Source of the DNA: Aquitalea denitrificans | GTDB lineage: Bacteria > Pseudomonadota > Gammaproteobacteria > Burkholderiales > Chromobacteriaceae | Direction: 5' to 3' | Assembly: GCF_009856625.1 (NCBI RefSeq) | Contig: NZ_CP047241.1 | Location: forward strand, 496,001-560,000 | Length of the DNA: 64,000 bases | Shown here: in pieces, positions 54,701 to 61,809 of the stretch | Layout of the letters: each line of letters starts with the position of its first letter | How positions within the stretch are numbered: the first letter of the stretch is position 1 | Notes under the pieces: generated by a model | Databases searched by the model: none | What the model saw: only the letters and a program-made list of their open reading frames with translations | Told to the model about the DNA's origin: nothing | Position numbers and translations under genes: made by a program

Positions 54701-54780
54701 GGGCGCATGGCAAGAGTGTGCCGGCGCAGGTGGTGTCGTCGGTGTTCGTGGACAAGGAAGGGGTGCGTCAACATGCCTAA
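51763..54780 (+). CDS. soxA: Sarcosine oxidase subunit alpha
   Basis: 1005 residues, the typical size. The N-terminal 2Fe-2S-ferredoxin-like fold lacks the cluster Cys, as in the family (YKAFSGDTLASALLANGV). The NAD-binding domain begins at DVLVVGGGAAGLWAATLAGRAG near residue 170. The C-terminal half is a GcvT-like tetrahydrofolate-binding domain (from about 600, containing SVGVMDASTLGKIDVKGPDA) that receives the methyl carbon. ATGA overlap with soxD; soxG starts within its last codons. Confidence 0.97.
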   Translation: MSGYRIHRPGERINRQKPLSFIFDNVQYKAFSGDTLASALLANGVRLIGRSFKYGRPRGIVGFGAEEPNALIQLESGAHTVPDLKATQVELYQGLLAGSTTGYPSLDFDLKGLLGKFGRFMPPGFYYKTFMEPVKAWPFYEKFIRKAAGYGRAPTEDDPESYDHLHHHIDVLVVGGGAAGLWAATLAGRAGLKTLLVDEQSEMGGWLLTERRSRIDGLSGMEWVNQRLAELASLPNVTVLPRTTAFALHDLNLVQAVELLQDHLPLTERNAALPRQRLHKIRAHQVILASGAIERPLVFGYNDVPGVMTAAAGHSYLNRYGVAVGREVLVQTQNDAAYEAALDLALSGVKVTLADARQGGAAAWRQQALKSAGAELLLGHGIAKVLGDKSVTGAQLVKLDGRNNQVVGSGPRLSVDTVLSSGGLTSTVHLFCHNGGRPVWNQQQLSFVCPDEGRENIACVGAITGRWELSDALSQTHAAVAALLLGHGRGSSGKAPAVANEEVAAPRAIFRLPDGKPEGHGAKAFVDYQNDVAAADIHTAIRENYRSIEHVKRYTALGFGTDQGKLSNINGFAIAAEALGKPIAEVGTTTYRPSYTPVTFGALAGPHVGETFDARRYTAMHASHDARKAEYEVVGQWLRPWYFPKPGEDLHAAVNRECLATRNSVGVMDASTLGKIDVKGPDAREFLNRIYSNAWSKLDPGKCRYGLMLDENGMVMDDGVTACLADDHFHMTTTTGGAARVYSWLERWHQTEWPELKVRFTTTTDHWATVAVVGPNSRKVLQKLCSDIDFDKDAFKFMDGRSGTVAGLPARVFRISFSGELAYEINVDANYGRYMWEEVMKAGAEFDITPYGTETMHVLRAEKGFIIVGQDTDGSMSPNDLAMSWAVGMKKPFSFLGKRSLLRSHTAGEGRKQLVGLLPLDPKVVLAEGAQILSNTDDTVPAAMQGHVTSSYHSAFLGRSVAMAVLKDGSKREGDTVFVWAHGKSVPAQVVSSVFVDKEGVRQHA

Positions 54781-55456
54781 GCAAGGTTTCCAACCATTCA
54801 TGGAGTCGCCGCTCCAACACTTCAAGCTGGATGCCGAGGCGCAGCCGCGCCGTGCCGATGGCCGCATCTGGTGCAACGAACTGCCGCATCTGGGCTATGC
54901 CGTGCTGCGCGGTGACACCGCCGAAGCCGGCTTTGCCGAGCTGGTGCAGCAAGTCACCGGTCTTGCCCTGCCGCTGAAGGCCGGGGTGGTCAGCAAAGGC
55001 CCGCAAGGCGTGCTGATGTGGACCTCGCCGGACGAATGGCTGCTGGTGAGCCATCGCCAGCGCCTGGTCGACTGGACTGCGCAGCTGGATGCTGGTTTTG
55101 CCGCGCAAAAGCTGTTTGCCCAGACCGTGGATTCCAGTGGCGGCCTGACCCTGGCCTGGCTGGGTGGCACCGAGCACATCACCGTGCTGCGTCACCTGGG
55201 GGTGTACGACTTTGAGTCCATCCCGCTGGGCCACATGGTGAGCACCGTGCTGGGCAAGGCCACGGTACAGATCATCCGCCTGGAAACCGACGGCGTGTTC
55301 GTGCTGTTCCGCCGCAGCTTTGCCGACTATGTGTGGCGCCTGCTGCGCCGCGCCGCCCAGCCCTACGGCTTTGCCGTGTGCCAGCTGGAAGCGCGTAGTG
55401 ATCACCCGCTGTTTGCCCAGCTGTCCGCCCCCAGGCCCAGTCTGATTCTTGCCTGA
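54773..55456 (+). CDS. soxG: Sarcosine oxidase subunit gamma
   Basis: 227 residues. Smallest GcvT-like subunit of the heterotetramer. The segments VVSKGPQGVLMWTSPDEWLLVS and SGGLTLAWLGGTEHITVLRHLGVYD are typical. ATG 54773 overlaps the last codons of soxA, so translation is coupled. Last gene of the sox operon; no convincing intrinsic terminator follows. Confidence 0.94.
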   Translation: MPKQGFQPFMESPLQHFKLDAEAQPRRADGRIWCNELPHLGYAVLRGDTAEAGFAELVQQVTGLALPLKAGVVSKGPQGVLMWTSPDEWLLVSHRQRLVDWTAQLDAGFAAQKLFAQTVDSSGGLTLAWLGGTEHITVLRHLGVYDFESIPLGHMVSTVLGKATVQIIRLETDGVFVLFRRSFADYVWRLLRRAAQPYGFAVCQLEARSDHPLFAQLSAPRPSLILA

Positions 55457-55572
55457 AACCGCGCCGCTTCCTGCCTTCGGGTAGGGGGCGGCTTTTGCTG
55501 TTGGCCGTACCCCCCATTCCGCTGTCGTCCTACCCCATCCTTATATTCCAGTCCGGCATCTTTGCTTAGCCC

Positions 55573-55757
55573 GTGCGACGGTTGTGTTTGTCTTGTGCCG
55601 ATCGGCTGGTCGGTATGGGGCAAATACCTGTCGCCAGCGCTGAACAGCAGCGGCAGCGTCTCCGGCACCATGCATGCAATGGCGGACAGACTCGGCCATC
55701 TTGCTCAGGAGAGTCGCATGCACAACCTCAACTTCCCAGCGATGTCGATCCGGCTTT
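55573..55757 (+). repeat. Duplicated leader, copy A (before the MHS transporter gene)
   Basis: About 170 bp closely similar to 61121-61290. Identical blocks include the 29 bases at 55606-55634 with the inverted repeat GGTATGGGGCAAATACC (55612-55628) and the block around GGCACCATGCATGCAATGG. The right end resembles the first codons of the DUF5943 gene (QPQLPSDVD against QPQLPIDVD), but a 2-base insertion after ATG 55719 shifts the frame and only an 18-codon remnant remains. It probably carries the promoter and operator of the transporter gene. Confidence 0.85.
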
Positions 55758-55770
55758 ATCGGGAGCCAAC

Positions 55771-57060
55771 ATGACTGATCGCGCCGAGCAGCAAGTGTTG
55801 TTCAAGGTGATTCTGGCCGCCTCGGTCGGCAATTTTGTCGAATGGTTCGACTTTGCCGTCTATGGTTTCCTGGCCACGGTGATTGCCCAGCATTTCTTTC
55901 CGGGCAGCAGTGCCGACATCAGCTTGCTGAAAACCTTTGCCGTGTTCGCGGTGGCGTTTGCCTTCCGCCCGCTCGGTGGTGTGGTGTTCGGCATGCTGGG
56001 CGACCGCATAGGCCGCAAGCGCACGCTGGCCATCACCATCTTGCTGATGGCCGGGGCCACCACGCTGATCGGCCTGTTGCCGGACTACGCCAGCATCGGT
56101 CTGGCCGCCCCGGTGCTGCTGACGCTGGCGCGTTGCGTGCAGGGTTTTTCCGCCGGCGGCGAATACGCCGGGGCCTGTGCCTATGTGATGGAACATGCGC
56201 CCAGCCATCACCGGGCGCGCTATGGCAGCTTTCTGCCGGTCTCCACTTTTTCTGCCTTTGCCTGCGCGGCGGTGCTGGTGTACGGCCTCAACCAGTGGCT
56301 CAGCCCGCAAGCGCTGGCCGACTGGGGCTGGCGGCTGCCTTTCCTGATTGCCGCACCGCTGGGGCTGGTGGGCTGGTATCTGCGTAACCGTCTGGCGGAA
56401 ACCCCGGCCTTTCGTGCGCTGGAGCAGCGCCAGCAAACCGAGCACGCGCCGCTGCGGCATGCTTTTGCCAGTCATGGCCGGCCCATTGCCTGGCTGTCGG
56501 CCTTCATCTCTGTGACGGCGCTGTCGTTTTATACCTTCACCACCTATCTGAGTACTTATCTACAGCAGGTGGCAGGCATGAGCCGTGGCAATGCCCTGCT
56601 GGTATCGGTGCTGTCGCTGCTGTTTGCTGCACTGCTGTGCCCGCTGGCCGGGCGCTATTCCGACCGGGTAGGGCGGCGGCGCAGCATGGCCACGGTATGC
56701 GTGCTGATCGTGCTCACCATCTTTCCCTCGTTCTGGCTGGCGCAAAGCGGCCAGCTGGGGCTGGCGGTGCTGGGCGGCATGTTGCAGGCCTTGCCCGCGG
56801 TGCTGTCCGGCGTGGTGACGGCCCCCTTGCTGTCGGAAAGCTTTCCCACCCGCATCCGCTATACCGCAGGTGCCATCAGCTACAACCTGGCCTACACCAT
56901 TTTTGGCGGAACGGCACCGCTGATGGCGACCTGGCTGATTGATGTGTCCGGCAGCCATCTGGCACCGGCAGCTTATCTGCTGCTGGTGGCCCTGTTTGCC
57001 CTGGCGGGCGGCCTGCGCCTGCCGGAAACCGTTCATGTGCGGCTGGCCGAGGTGTCCTGA
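55771..57060 (+). CDS. MHS-family MFS transporter (ProP-like)
   Basis: 429 residues, twelve hydrophobic segments. The opening VILAASVGNFVEWFDFAVYGFLATVIAQHFFP and FRPLGGVVFGMLGDRIGRKRTL are signatures of the metabolite:H+ symporter family that includes ProP, a betaine/proline carrier. In this gene neighbourhood it plausibly imports betaine, dimethylglycine, sarcosine or a related compound (inference). ATG 55771 is chosen. It is preceded by copy A of the duplicated leader and followed 41 bp later by the dipeptidase-family gene. Confidence 0.88.
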   Translation: MTDRAEQQVLFKVILAASVGNFVEWFDFAVYGFLATVIAQHFFPGSSADISLLKTFAVFAVAFAFRPLGGVVFGMLGDRIGRKRTLAITILLMAGATTLIGLLPDYASIGLAAPVLLTLARCVQGFSAGGEYAGACAYVMEHAPSHHRARYGSFLPVSTFSAFACAAVLVYGLNQWLSPQALADWGWRLPFLIAAPLGLVGWYLRNRLAETPAFRALEQRQQTEHAPLRHAFASHGRPIAWLSAFISVTALSFYTFTTYLSTYLQQVAGMSRGNALLVSVLSLLFAALLCPLAGRYSDRVGRRRSMATVCVLIVLTIFPSFWLAQSGQLGLAVLGGMLQALPAVLSGVVTAPLLSESFPTRIRYTAGAISYNLAYTIFGGTAPLMATWLIDVSGSHLAPAAYLLLVALFALAGGLRLPETVHVRLAEVS

Positions 57061-57101
57061 GCCGCTTGTTGTTCCACTTTTTTCTGTTGGGGAGTACGTG
57101 T

Positions 57102-58073
57102 ATGACGACGCTGCATCAGGACGCGCTGGTGATTGACGGGCTGATCATTGCCAAATGGAGCCGTGAGGTTTTCGACGACATGCGCCGTGGTGGCCTGTCG
57201 GCAGCCAACTGTACCGTGTCGGTATGGGAAGGTTTCCAGGATACCGTGGGCAATATCGCGGAGATGAAAAAGCAGATTCGCGATTACAGCGACATCCTTA
57301 CCCTGGTGCGCAGCACCGAGGACGTGCGCCGTGCCAAGGCCGAGGGCAAGACCGGCATCATCCTGGGTTTCCAGAACGCCCACGCCTTTGAAGACAATCT
57401 GGGTTATATCGAAGCCTTTGCCGACATGGGCGTGCGCGTGGTGCAGCTGTGCTACAACACGCAAAACCTGGTGGGCACCGGCTGCTACGAGCGCGACGGC
57501 GGCCTGTCCGGCTTTGGCCGTGAAGTGATCAACGAGATGAACCGAGTGGGCATCATGGTGGATCTGTCGCATGTGGGCGGCAACACCTCGCGCGAGGCCA
57601 TTCTGGAATCCAAAAAGCCGGTGTGCTACTCGCACTGCCTGCCGTCCGGCCTGAAAGAACACCCGCGTAACAAGAGCGATGAAGAACTGCGCTTCATTGC
57701 CGACCATGGCGGTTTCATCGGCGTCACCATGTTCCCGCCCTTCCTCAAGCGCGGCATCGAGGCCACGGTGGACGACTATGTCGAGGCCATGGACTACATC
57801 ATCAACCTGGTGGGTGAGGACTGCGTGGGCTACGGCACCGACTTCACCCAGGGCTATGACAAGGGCTTCTTTGACTGGATCACCCACGACAAGGGCCGTC
57901 ATCGCCGCCTGACCAACTTTGGCACCATCCTCAATCCGGAAGGCATCCGCACCATCGGCGAAACGCCGAATCTGACTGCTGCCATGGAAAAGGCCGGCTG
58001 GTCCGAGAGCAAGATCCGCAAGGTGCTGGGGGAAAACTGGCTGCGTGTATTTGCAGACGTCTGGGGTAGTTGA
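57102..58073 (+). CDS. Membrane-dipeptidase-family hydrolase of the betaine cluster
   Basis: 323 residues, renal dipeptidase (peptidase M19) family. Metal-ligand regions are DALVIDGL near the start, MVDLSHVGG and CYSHCLPSG in the middle and GTDFTQGYD towards the end. A homologue (PA5396) stands beside the DUF5943-dgcA-dgcB genes in Pseudomonas aeruginosa, as I recall. Its substrate is not known; the N-terminus lacks the HxD pattern of classical members (VIDGL instead). There is no signal peptide. ATG 57102 follows GGGGAG. Confidence 0.86.
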   Translation: MTTLHQDALVIDGLIIAKWSREVFDDMRRGGLSAANCTVSVWEGFQDTVGNIAEMKKQIRDYSDILTLVRSTEDVRRAKAEGKTGIILGFQNAHAFEDNLGYIEAFADMGVRVVQLCYNTQNLVGTGCYERDGGLSGFGREVINEMNRVGIMVDLSHVGGNTSREAILESKKPVCYSHCLPSGLKEHPRNKSDEELRFIADHGGFIGVTMFPPFLKRGIEATVDDYVEAMDYIINLVGEDCVGYGTDFTQGYDKGFFDWITHDKGRHRRLTNFGTILNPEGIRTIGETPNLTAAMEKAGWSESKIRKVLGENWLRVFADVWGS

Positions 58074-58079
58074 GCCTTG

Positions 58080-58107
58080 AGCGGGGTCGCAAGACCCCGC
58101 TTTTTTA
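58080..58107 (+). terminator. Terminator of the dipeptidase-family gene
   Basis: AGCGGGGTC-GCAA-GACCCCGCT with a GNRA tetraloop, followed by TTTTTATT. A strong intrinsic terminator 6 bases past the stop. Confidence 0.95.
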
Positions 58108-58307
58108 TTCGCTTGCCACTGGGCCCGTCACTAGCGGGCTGCCGTTTACAACAAGGACGCCGGGCTGCCTTAGGCAGACCCGGTTTCCGTGCAGTAACAG
58201 CTGCGGTGCTGTAACGGAAGCGGGCTGACAACACGGCACGTTCATGATGCCGCACCCGCTCTGTGATGTTCATCCTTGATTCAACCTGTCTATCTTTGGA
58301 GAACGCA

Positions 58308-59153
58308 ATGCTGAAACGCCAATTTCTTGCCCTGCTGCTGGCCGGTGTGGCCCTGCCATTCTGTAGCCATGCTGCTGACAAGCCCACCATCAAGATCGGC
58401 TATGTAGAAGGCTGGTCGGACAGTGTGGCCACCACCAATGTGGCGGCCAACATCATCCGCAACAAGCTGGGTTATCCGGTGGAAATCGTGCCGGTGGCCG
58501 CCGGCATCATGTGGCAGGGTGTGGCCCGGGGCGATCTGGACGCCACCTTGTCGGCCTGGCTGCCCACCACCCACGAAGCCTATTACAGCCAGTTCAAGGA
58601 CAAGGTGGTGGACCTGGGGGTGAACTATCCGGGTGCCAAGATCGGCCTGATCGTGCCTGATTATGTGGCTGCGCATTCCATTGCCGACCTCAACGCCAAC
58701 AAGGCGGCCTTCCAGGGCCGTATCGTCGGTATCGACGCCGGTGCCGGCGTGATGAAGAAAACCGAAGAAGCCATCAAGAAATACCAGCTGGATTACACCC
58801 TGCTGCCCAGCTCCGGTACCGGCATGGCGGCGGAACTGGCCCGCTCCATCAACAGCAAGAAATCCATTGCCGTTACCGGCTGGATTCCGCACTGGATGTT
58901 TGCCAAATGGAAACTGCGCTTCCTGGAAGACCCGCAGAAGGTGTACGGCGATGCCGAGCATGTGGATAGCGTGATCAACCCCGGCCTCACTGCCAAGGCT
59001 CCGGAAGTGGTGGCCTTCTTCAAGAAATTCCGCTGGAAGCCGGAGGAAATCGGCAAGGTGATGCTGGATGTGGAAAATGGTGCCAAACCGGTAGCCGCGG
59101 CGGATAGCTGGGTGAAGGCCAACGCCGGCAAGGTTAATGAGTGGACGCACTGA
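58308..59153 (+). CDS. Glycine betaine/choline-type ABC substrate-binding protein (OpuAC family)
   Basis: 281 residues: a signal peptide of about 22 residues (FCSHA/ADK), then an OpuAC domain starting PTIKIGYVEGWSDSVATTNVAANII. Trp residues in WSD, MWQG, SAWLP and GWIPHWMF could form the aromatic cage that holds a quaternary ammonium group. No permease or ATPase gene is adjacent. Orphan OpuAC proteins of this type share a transporter encoded elsewhere in pseudomonads. ATG 58308 has GGAG 9 bases upstream. Confidence 0.9.
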   Translation: MLKRQFLALLLAGVALPFCSHAADKPTIKIGYVEGWSDSVATTNVAANIIRNKLGYPVEIVPVAAGIMWQGVARGDLDATLSAWLPTTHEAYYSQFKDKVVDLGVNYPGAKIGLIVPDYVAAHSIADLNANKAAFQGRIVGIDAGAGVMKKTEEAIKKYQLDYTLLPSSGTGMAAELARSINSKKSIAVTGWIPHWMFAKWKLRFLEDPQKVYGDAEHVDSVINPGLTAKAPEVVAFFKKFRWKPEEIGKVMLDVENGAKPVAAADSWVKANAGKVNEWTH

Positions 59154-59172
59154 TAGCGCTTTAACCCTTGTT

Positions 59173-59213
59173 ACAGCCCGCAGCCCTTGATGATGGCGGC
59201 GGGCTGTTTGCTT
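59173..59213 (+). terminator. Terminator after the betaine-binding protein gene
   Basis: ACAGCCCGC ... GCGGGCTGT with an inner loop of 17 bases, then TTGCTTTTG, between the converging binding-protein and hydrolase genes. Confidence 0.75.
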
Positions 59214-59224
59214 TTGCTCTGCTA

Positions 59225-60166
59225 TTACAGCTGCTGTTGAAAATCAATGTCATCAGCGCTGGCGTGCACTGGTGGTGGAGCGCTTGATGGCAACAGAAAA
59301 GCGGCTTCCTGATCTGGTGCCGGCGGCTGGGACTGATGGGCATGCTGGTGCAGCCAGTTTTCCAGCAAGGGCCAGATTTCGTTCTTGGCATTTTTTGATA
59401 GCAGCAGCCGCTCGTGGCTGTAATCCTCCAGAAAGCCCTGTGCCTGACTGCACAGCACATAGCGCTTGCTGGCGCTGCCAAAGCTTTCCAGCAGGCGCTG
59501 GCAACCATCCGGTGGCGAGATGAAGTCATCGCCTCCCCCGGCCAATGACAGTACCGGCAGTTGCTGCCTGCCCAGTGCAGCCAGGTAGTCAAAGTCATCC
59601 TTGCCCTGCATGTGACCACGCAGGCTCCACTGACACCATTGACGCAGCAGGTGGCTGCTTTCCGCCTCGGTAGCCAGTGGCATCCAGTGGCTGGCAATTT
59701 GCCGGCGCAAGGGCAGCAGCCAGGAAATCAGGCGAATCTTTTTCTGCATCGCCCAACTGCGCTGCCGACTGGTGGCCTGGGCGGCCAGCATCTGCAAACC
59801 GGCCAGCCGGGTGCAGGCTGGCGCTTGTCTGGCCAGCCACATGGCGGCAATCACCGCACCGGCTGAATGCCCCAGCCAGAAGGGGCGCAGCGGCCCACAG
59901 TTTTCCTCCACCACCCGCAGCACGGCAGGGACATCCTGCCTGGCCAGGGTTTCAAAATTGAAAGAGGCACGGGGCTGGTCGCTGTAGCCGTGTCCGCGCC
60001 AGTCAAACAACCAGCATTGCCAGCCGCGTGCGGCCAGGTGGCTGGCCAGCGGGGCGCAGCTGCGCTGATTGGTAAATGTGCCGTGGGCCAGGATCAGGGG
60101 CGGGCTACCCCTATCGCCCATGCGGCTGAGAAACAGGCGGGTACCGTCGTCGGTAAGCGTATGCAT
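59225..60166 (-). CDS. Alpha/beta-hydrolase
   Basis: 313 residues. The oxyanion region is LILAHGTFTNQRS, the nucleophile elbow is FWLGHSAGAV (Ser), and a late Asp (SLAGGGDDFISPPDG) and His (FLEDYSHERLLL) could complete the triad. There is no signal peptide. The C-terminal 35 residues are Pro/Ala-rich. The substrate is unknown. Start MHTLTDDGTRLF at 60166 is chosen over a long in-frame extension without similarity. Confidence 0.82.
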   Translation of the reverse strand: MHTLTDDGTRLFLSRMGDRGSPPLILAHGTFTNQRSCAPLASHLAARGWQCWLFDWRGHGYSDQPRASFNFETLARQDVPAVLRVVEENCGPLRPFWLGHSAGAVIAAMWLARQAPACTRLAGLQMLAAQATSRQRSWAMQKKIRLISWLLPLRRQIASHWMPLATEAESSHLLRQWCQWSLRGHMQGKDDFDYLAALGRQQLPVLSLAGGGDDFISPPDGCQRLLESFGSASKRYVLCSQAQGFLEDYSHERLLLSKNAKNEIWPLLENWLHQHAHQSQPPAPDQEAAFLLPSSAPPPVHASADDIDFQQQL

Positions 60167-60299
60167 GGTCAAAAACCTGTCGGAAAGTGGAGGTGGGGAG
60201 GCATCACTGGCCGGGCCGGTGACATGACCGTTGAATATGCCCGGATTGATAGCGCGCTTGGACTGGCCGAATTTGCTGGTGTTGGAGAAGTTCACCTGC

Positions 60300-60935
60300 T
60301 CACTGCGAAGCGCTGCGGCGATACAGACTGAGTGCAATGGCCAGACCGGCCAGGATGGCGGCACAACTGCGATTGATTCGTCGTAGGGCACTGCGAGTCA
60401 AAATACGCATGCTGTGATGGCCTCCGGCAGCGTAGGCGCTCATGGCGACGATATCGATCAGCGCAGTGACCAGAGCAAGCGTGGCGTACTGGCCGGTCAG
60501 GCTGGCCTGTGGCTGGATGAATTGCGGCAGAAAGGCAGAGAAAAATAGCAGCCCTTTGGGGTTGGACAAGGCAATCAGCAATGAGCGGCGAAAGGCAGCC
60601 CGGCCTTGCCCATTGTTGTTATCCCTTGTTGAGGCAGTGCTGGAAAGTGTGGGTGCTGCCTGCCACAGCTGCCATGCCAGATAGAGCAGATATATGCATC
60701 CCACCCACTTGAGTAGCGTAAACAACTGTTCAGATGCCAATATCAGGCTGCCCAGCCCACAGCCAACCGCAGTGATCAGGATAAGGTCGGACAACGCGGC
60801 ACCGGCAATGCCGCAGGCGGCTACACGCATGCCGCTGTTGGCACCATTGTGCAGTGCCAGCAGCATGGTTGGTCCGGGGGTGATGGTGGCTGCGGTGGCG
60901 GCAATGACGTAAAGCAAGAGCGTTGTACTGTCCAT
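60300..60935 (-). CDS. LysE/RhtB-family amino-acid exporter
   Basis: 211 residues, about six membrane helices. The family signature ITPGPTMLLALHNGANSG is near the N-terminus and ALSNPKGLLFFSAFLPQFI in the middle. Such proteins export amino acids (homoserine, threonine, lysine and others); the substrate is unknown. AGGAGA lies upstream of ATG 60935. It is transcribed towards the hydrolase gene, 133 bp away. Confidence 0.88.
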   Translation of the reverse strand: MDSTTLLLYVIAATAATITPGPTMLLALHNGANSGMRVAACGIAGAALSDLILITAVGCGLGSLILASEQLFTLLKWVGCIYLLYLAWQLWQAAPTLSSTASTRDNNNGQGRAAFRRSLLIALSNPKGLLFFSAFLPQFIQPQASLTGQYATLALVTALIDIVAMSAYAAGGHHSMRILTRSALRRINRSCAAILAGLAIALSLYRRSASQ

Positions 60936-61120
60936 GTCGGGTCTCCTGAACAAGTGAATTTCCAGCGGTGAGGGCGTCTTGCAAACCTGGCAACCGTATC
61001 TGCCGAAGCAAGATGTTCGGCAACTGTCAGGTCTTGCCTACCAGCAGGCAAGCCATCTCAGGTCGTGTTTTCTACTCTCCTGTCATTTGGAATGGGTGGT
61101 GTGTGTGCTTGCGACCACGA

Positions 61121-61290
61121 CGGTTGTGCTTTGCCCGTAAGCGACCGCCTGGTCGGTATGGGGCAAATACCTGTCGCAAGCGCTGAACAGCGGCAGCATG
61201 CGCTCCGGCACCATGCATGCAATGGCGGACAAACTCGCCCATCTTGCTCAGGAGAGTGGCATGCAACCTCAACTTCCCATCGACGTGGAT
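61121..61290 (+). repeat. Duplicated leader, copy B (before the DUF5943 gene)
   Basis: Second copy of the leader at 55573-55757. It carries the same inverted repeat GGTATGGGGCAAATACC (61155-61171), the CACCATGCATGCAATGGCGGACA block and the ribosome site CAGGAGAG. It runs into the first 10 codons of the intact DUF5943 gene, so this copy is probably the original. Confidence 0.85.
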
Positions 61291-61794
61291 GCCGACACCG
61301 GCGTCTGGAGTACCAACGGCCTGCCCATGCTGTATGTGCCGCGGCATTTCTTCATCAACAACCATCTGGCCATCGAGGCAGCACTGGGCCGTCGCGTGTA
61401 TGCCGATTCGCTGTACGAAGCCGGTTACCGTTCTGCCCACTTCTGGTGCGGCAGCGAAGCGCAAACCCACGGCCTGAAGGGCATGGAAGTGTTTGAACAC
61501 TATCTGTCCCGCCTGTCGCAGCGCGGCTGGGGCCAGTTCAGCTTCATCGAGGCCGACGAAGTGACTGGCAATGCCAGCATCCGCCTGGACAACTCCTGTT
61601 TCGTGCTGGCCCAGGGCGTGGCCGGTGCACCGCAGAGCGAACACATGGCCTGCTATCTGTTTGCCGGCTGGTTTGCCGGTGCCATGGACTGGGTGGGCGA
61701 AAACCTGGGCCATGACTACCGCACCGTCAGCCGCGAAAGCCAGTGTGCCGGCCTGGGGGCCGACTACTGCATTTTCACCGTTCATCCCTTGTAA
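61261..61794 (+). CDS. DUF5943 / 4-vinyl-reductase-like protein of the dimethylglycine cluster
   Basis: 177 residues. The C-terminal part carries the V4R-like pattern SRESQCAGLGADYCIFTV with two Cys. A homologue stands directly upstream of dgcA in Pseudomonas aeruginosa (PA5397, from memory); its role is not defined. ATG 61261 has CAGGAGAG 4 bases upstream. An in-frame ATG at 61213 would add 16 residues that are also conserved in leader copy A, so an earlier start cannot be excluded. It is followed 15 bp later by dgcA. Confidence 0.85.
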   Translation: MQPQLPIDVDADTGVWSTNGLPMLYVPRHFFINNHLAIEAALGRRVYADSLYEAGYRSAHFWCGSEAQTHGLKGMEVFEHYLSRLSQRGWGQFSFIEADEVTGNASIRLDNSCFVLAQGVAGAPQSEHMACYLFAGWFAGAMDWVGENLGHDYRTVSRESQCAGLGADYCIFTVHPL

Positions 61795-61809
61795 GCCGGG
61801 AGTCGTCCC

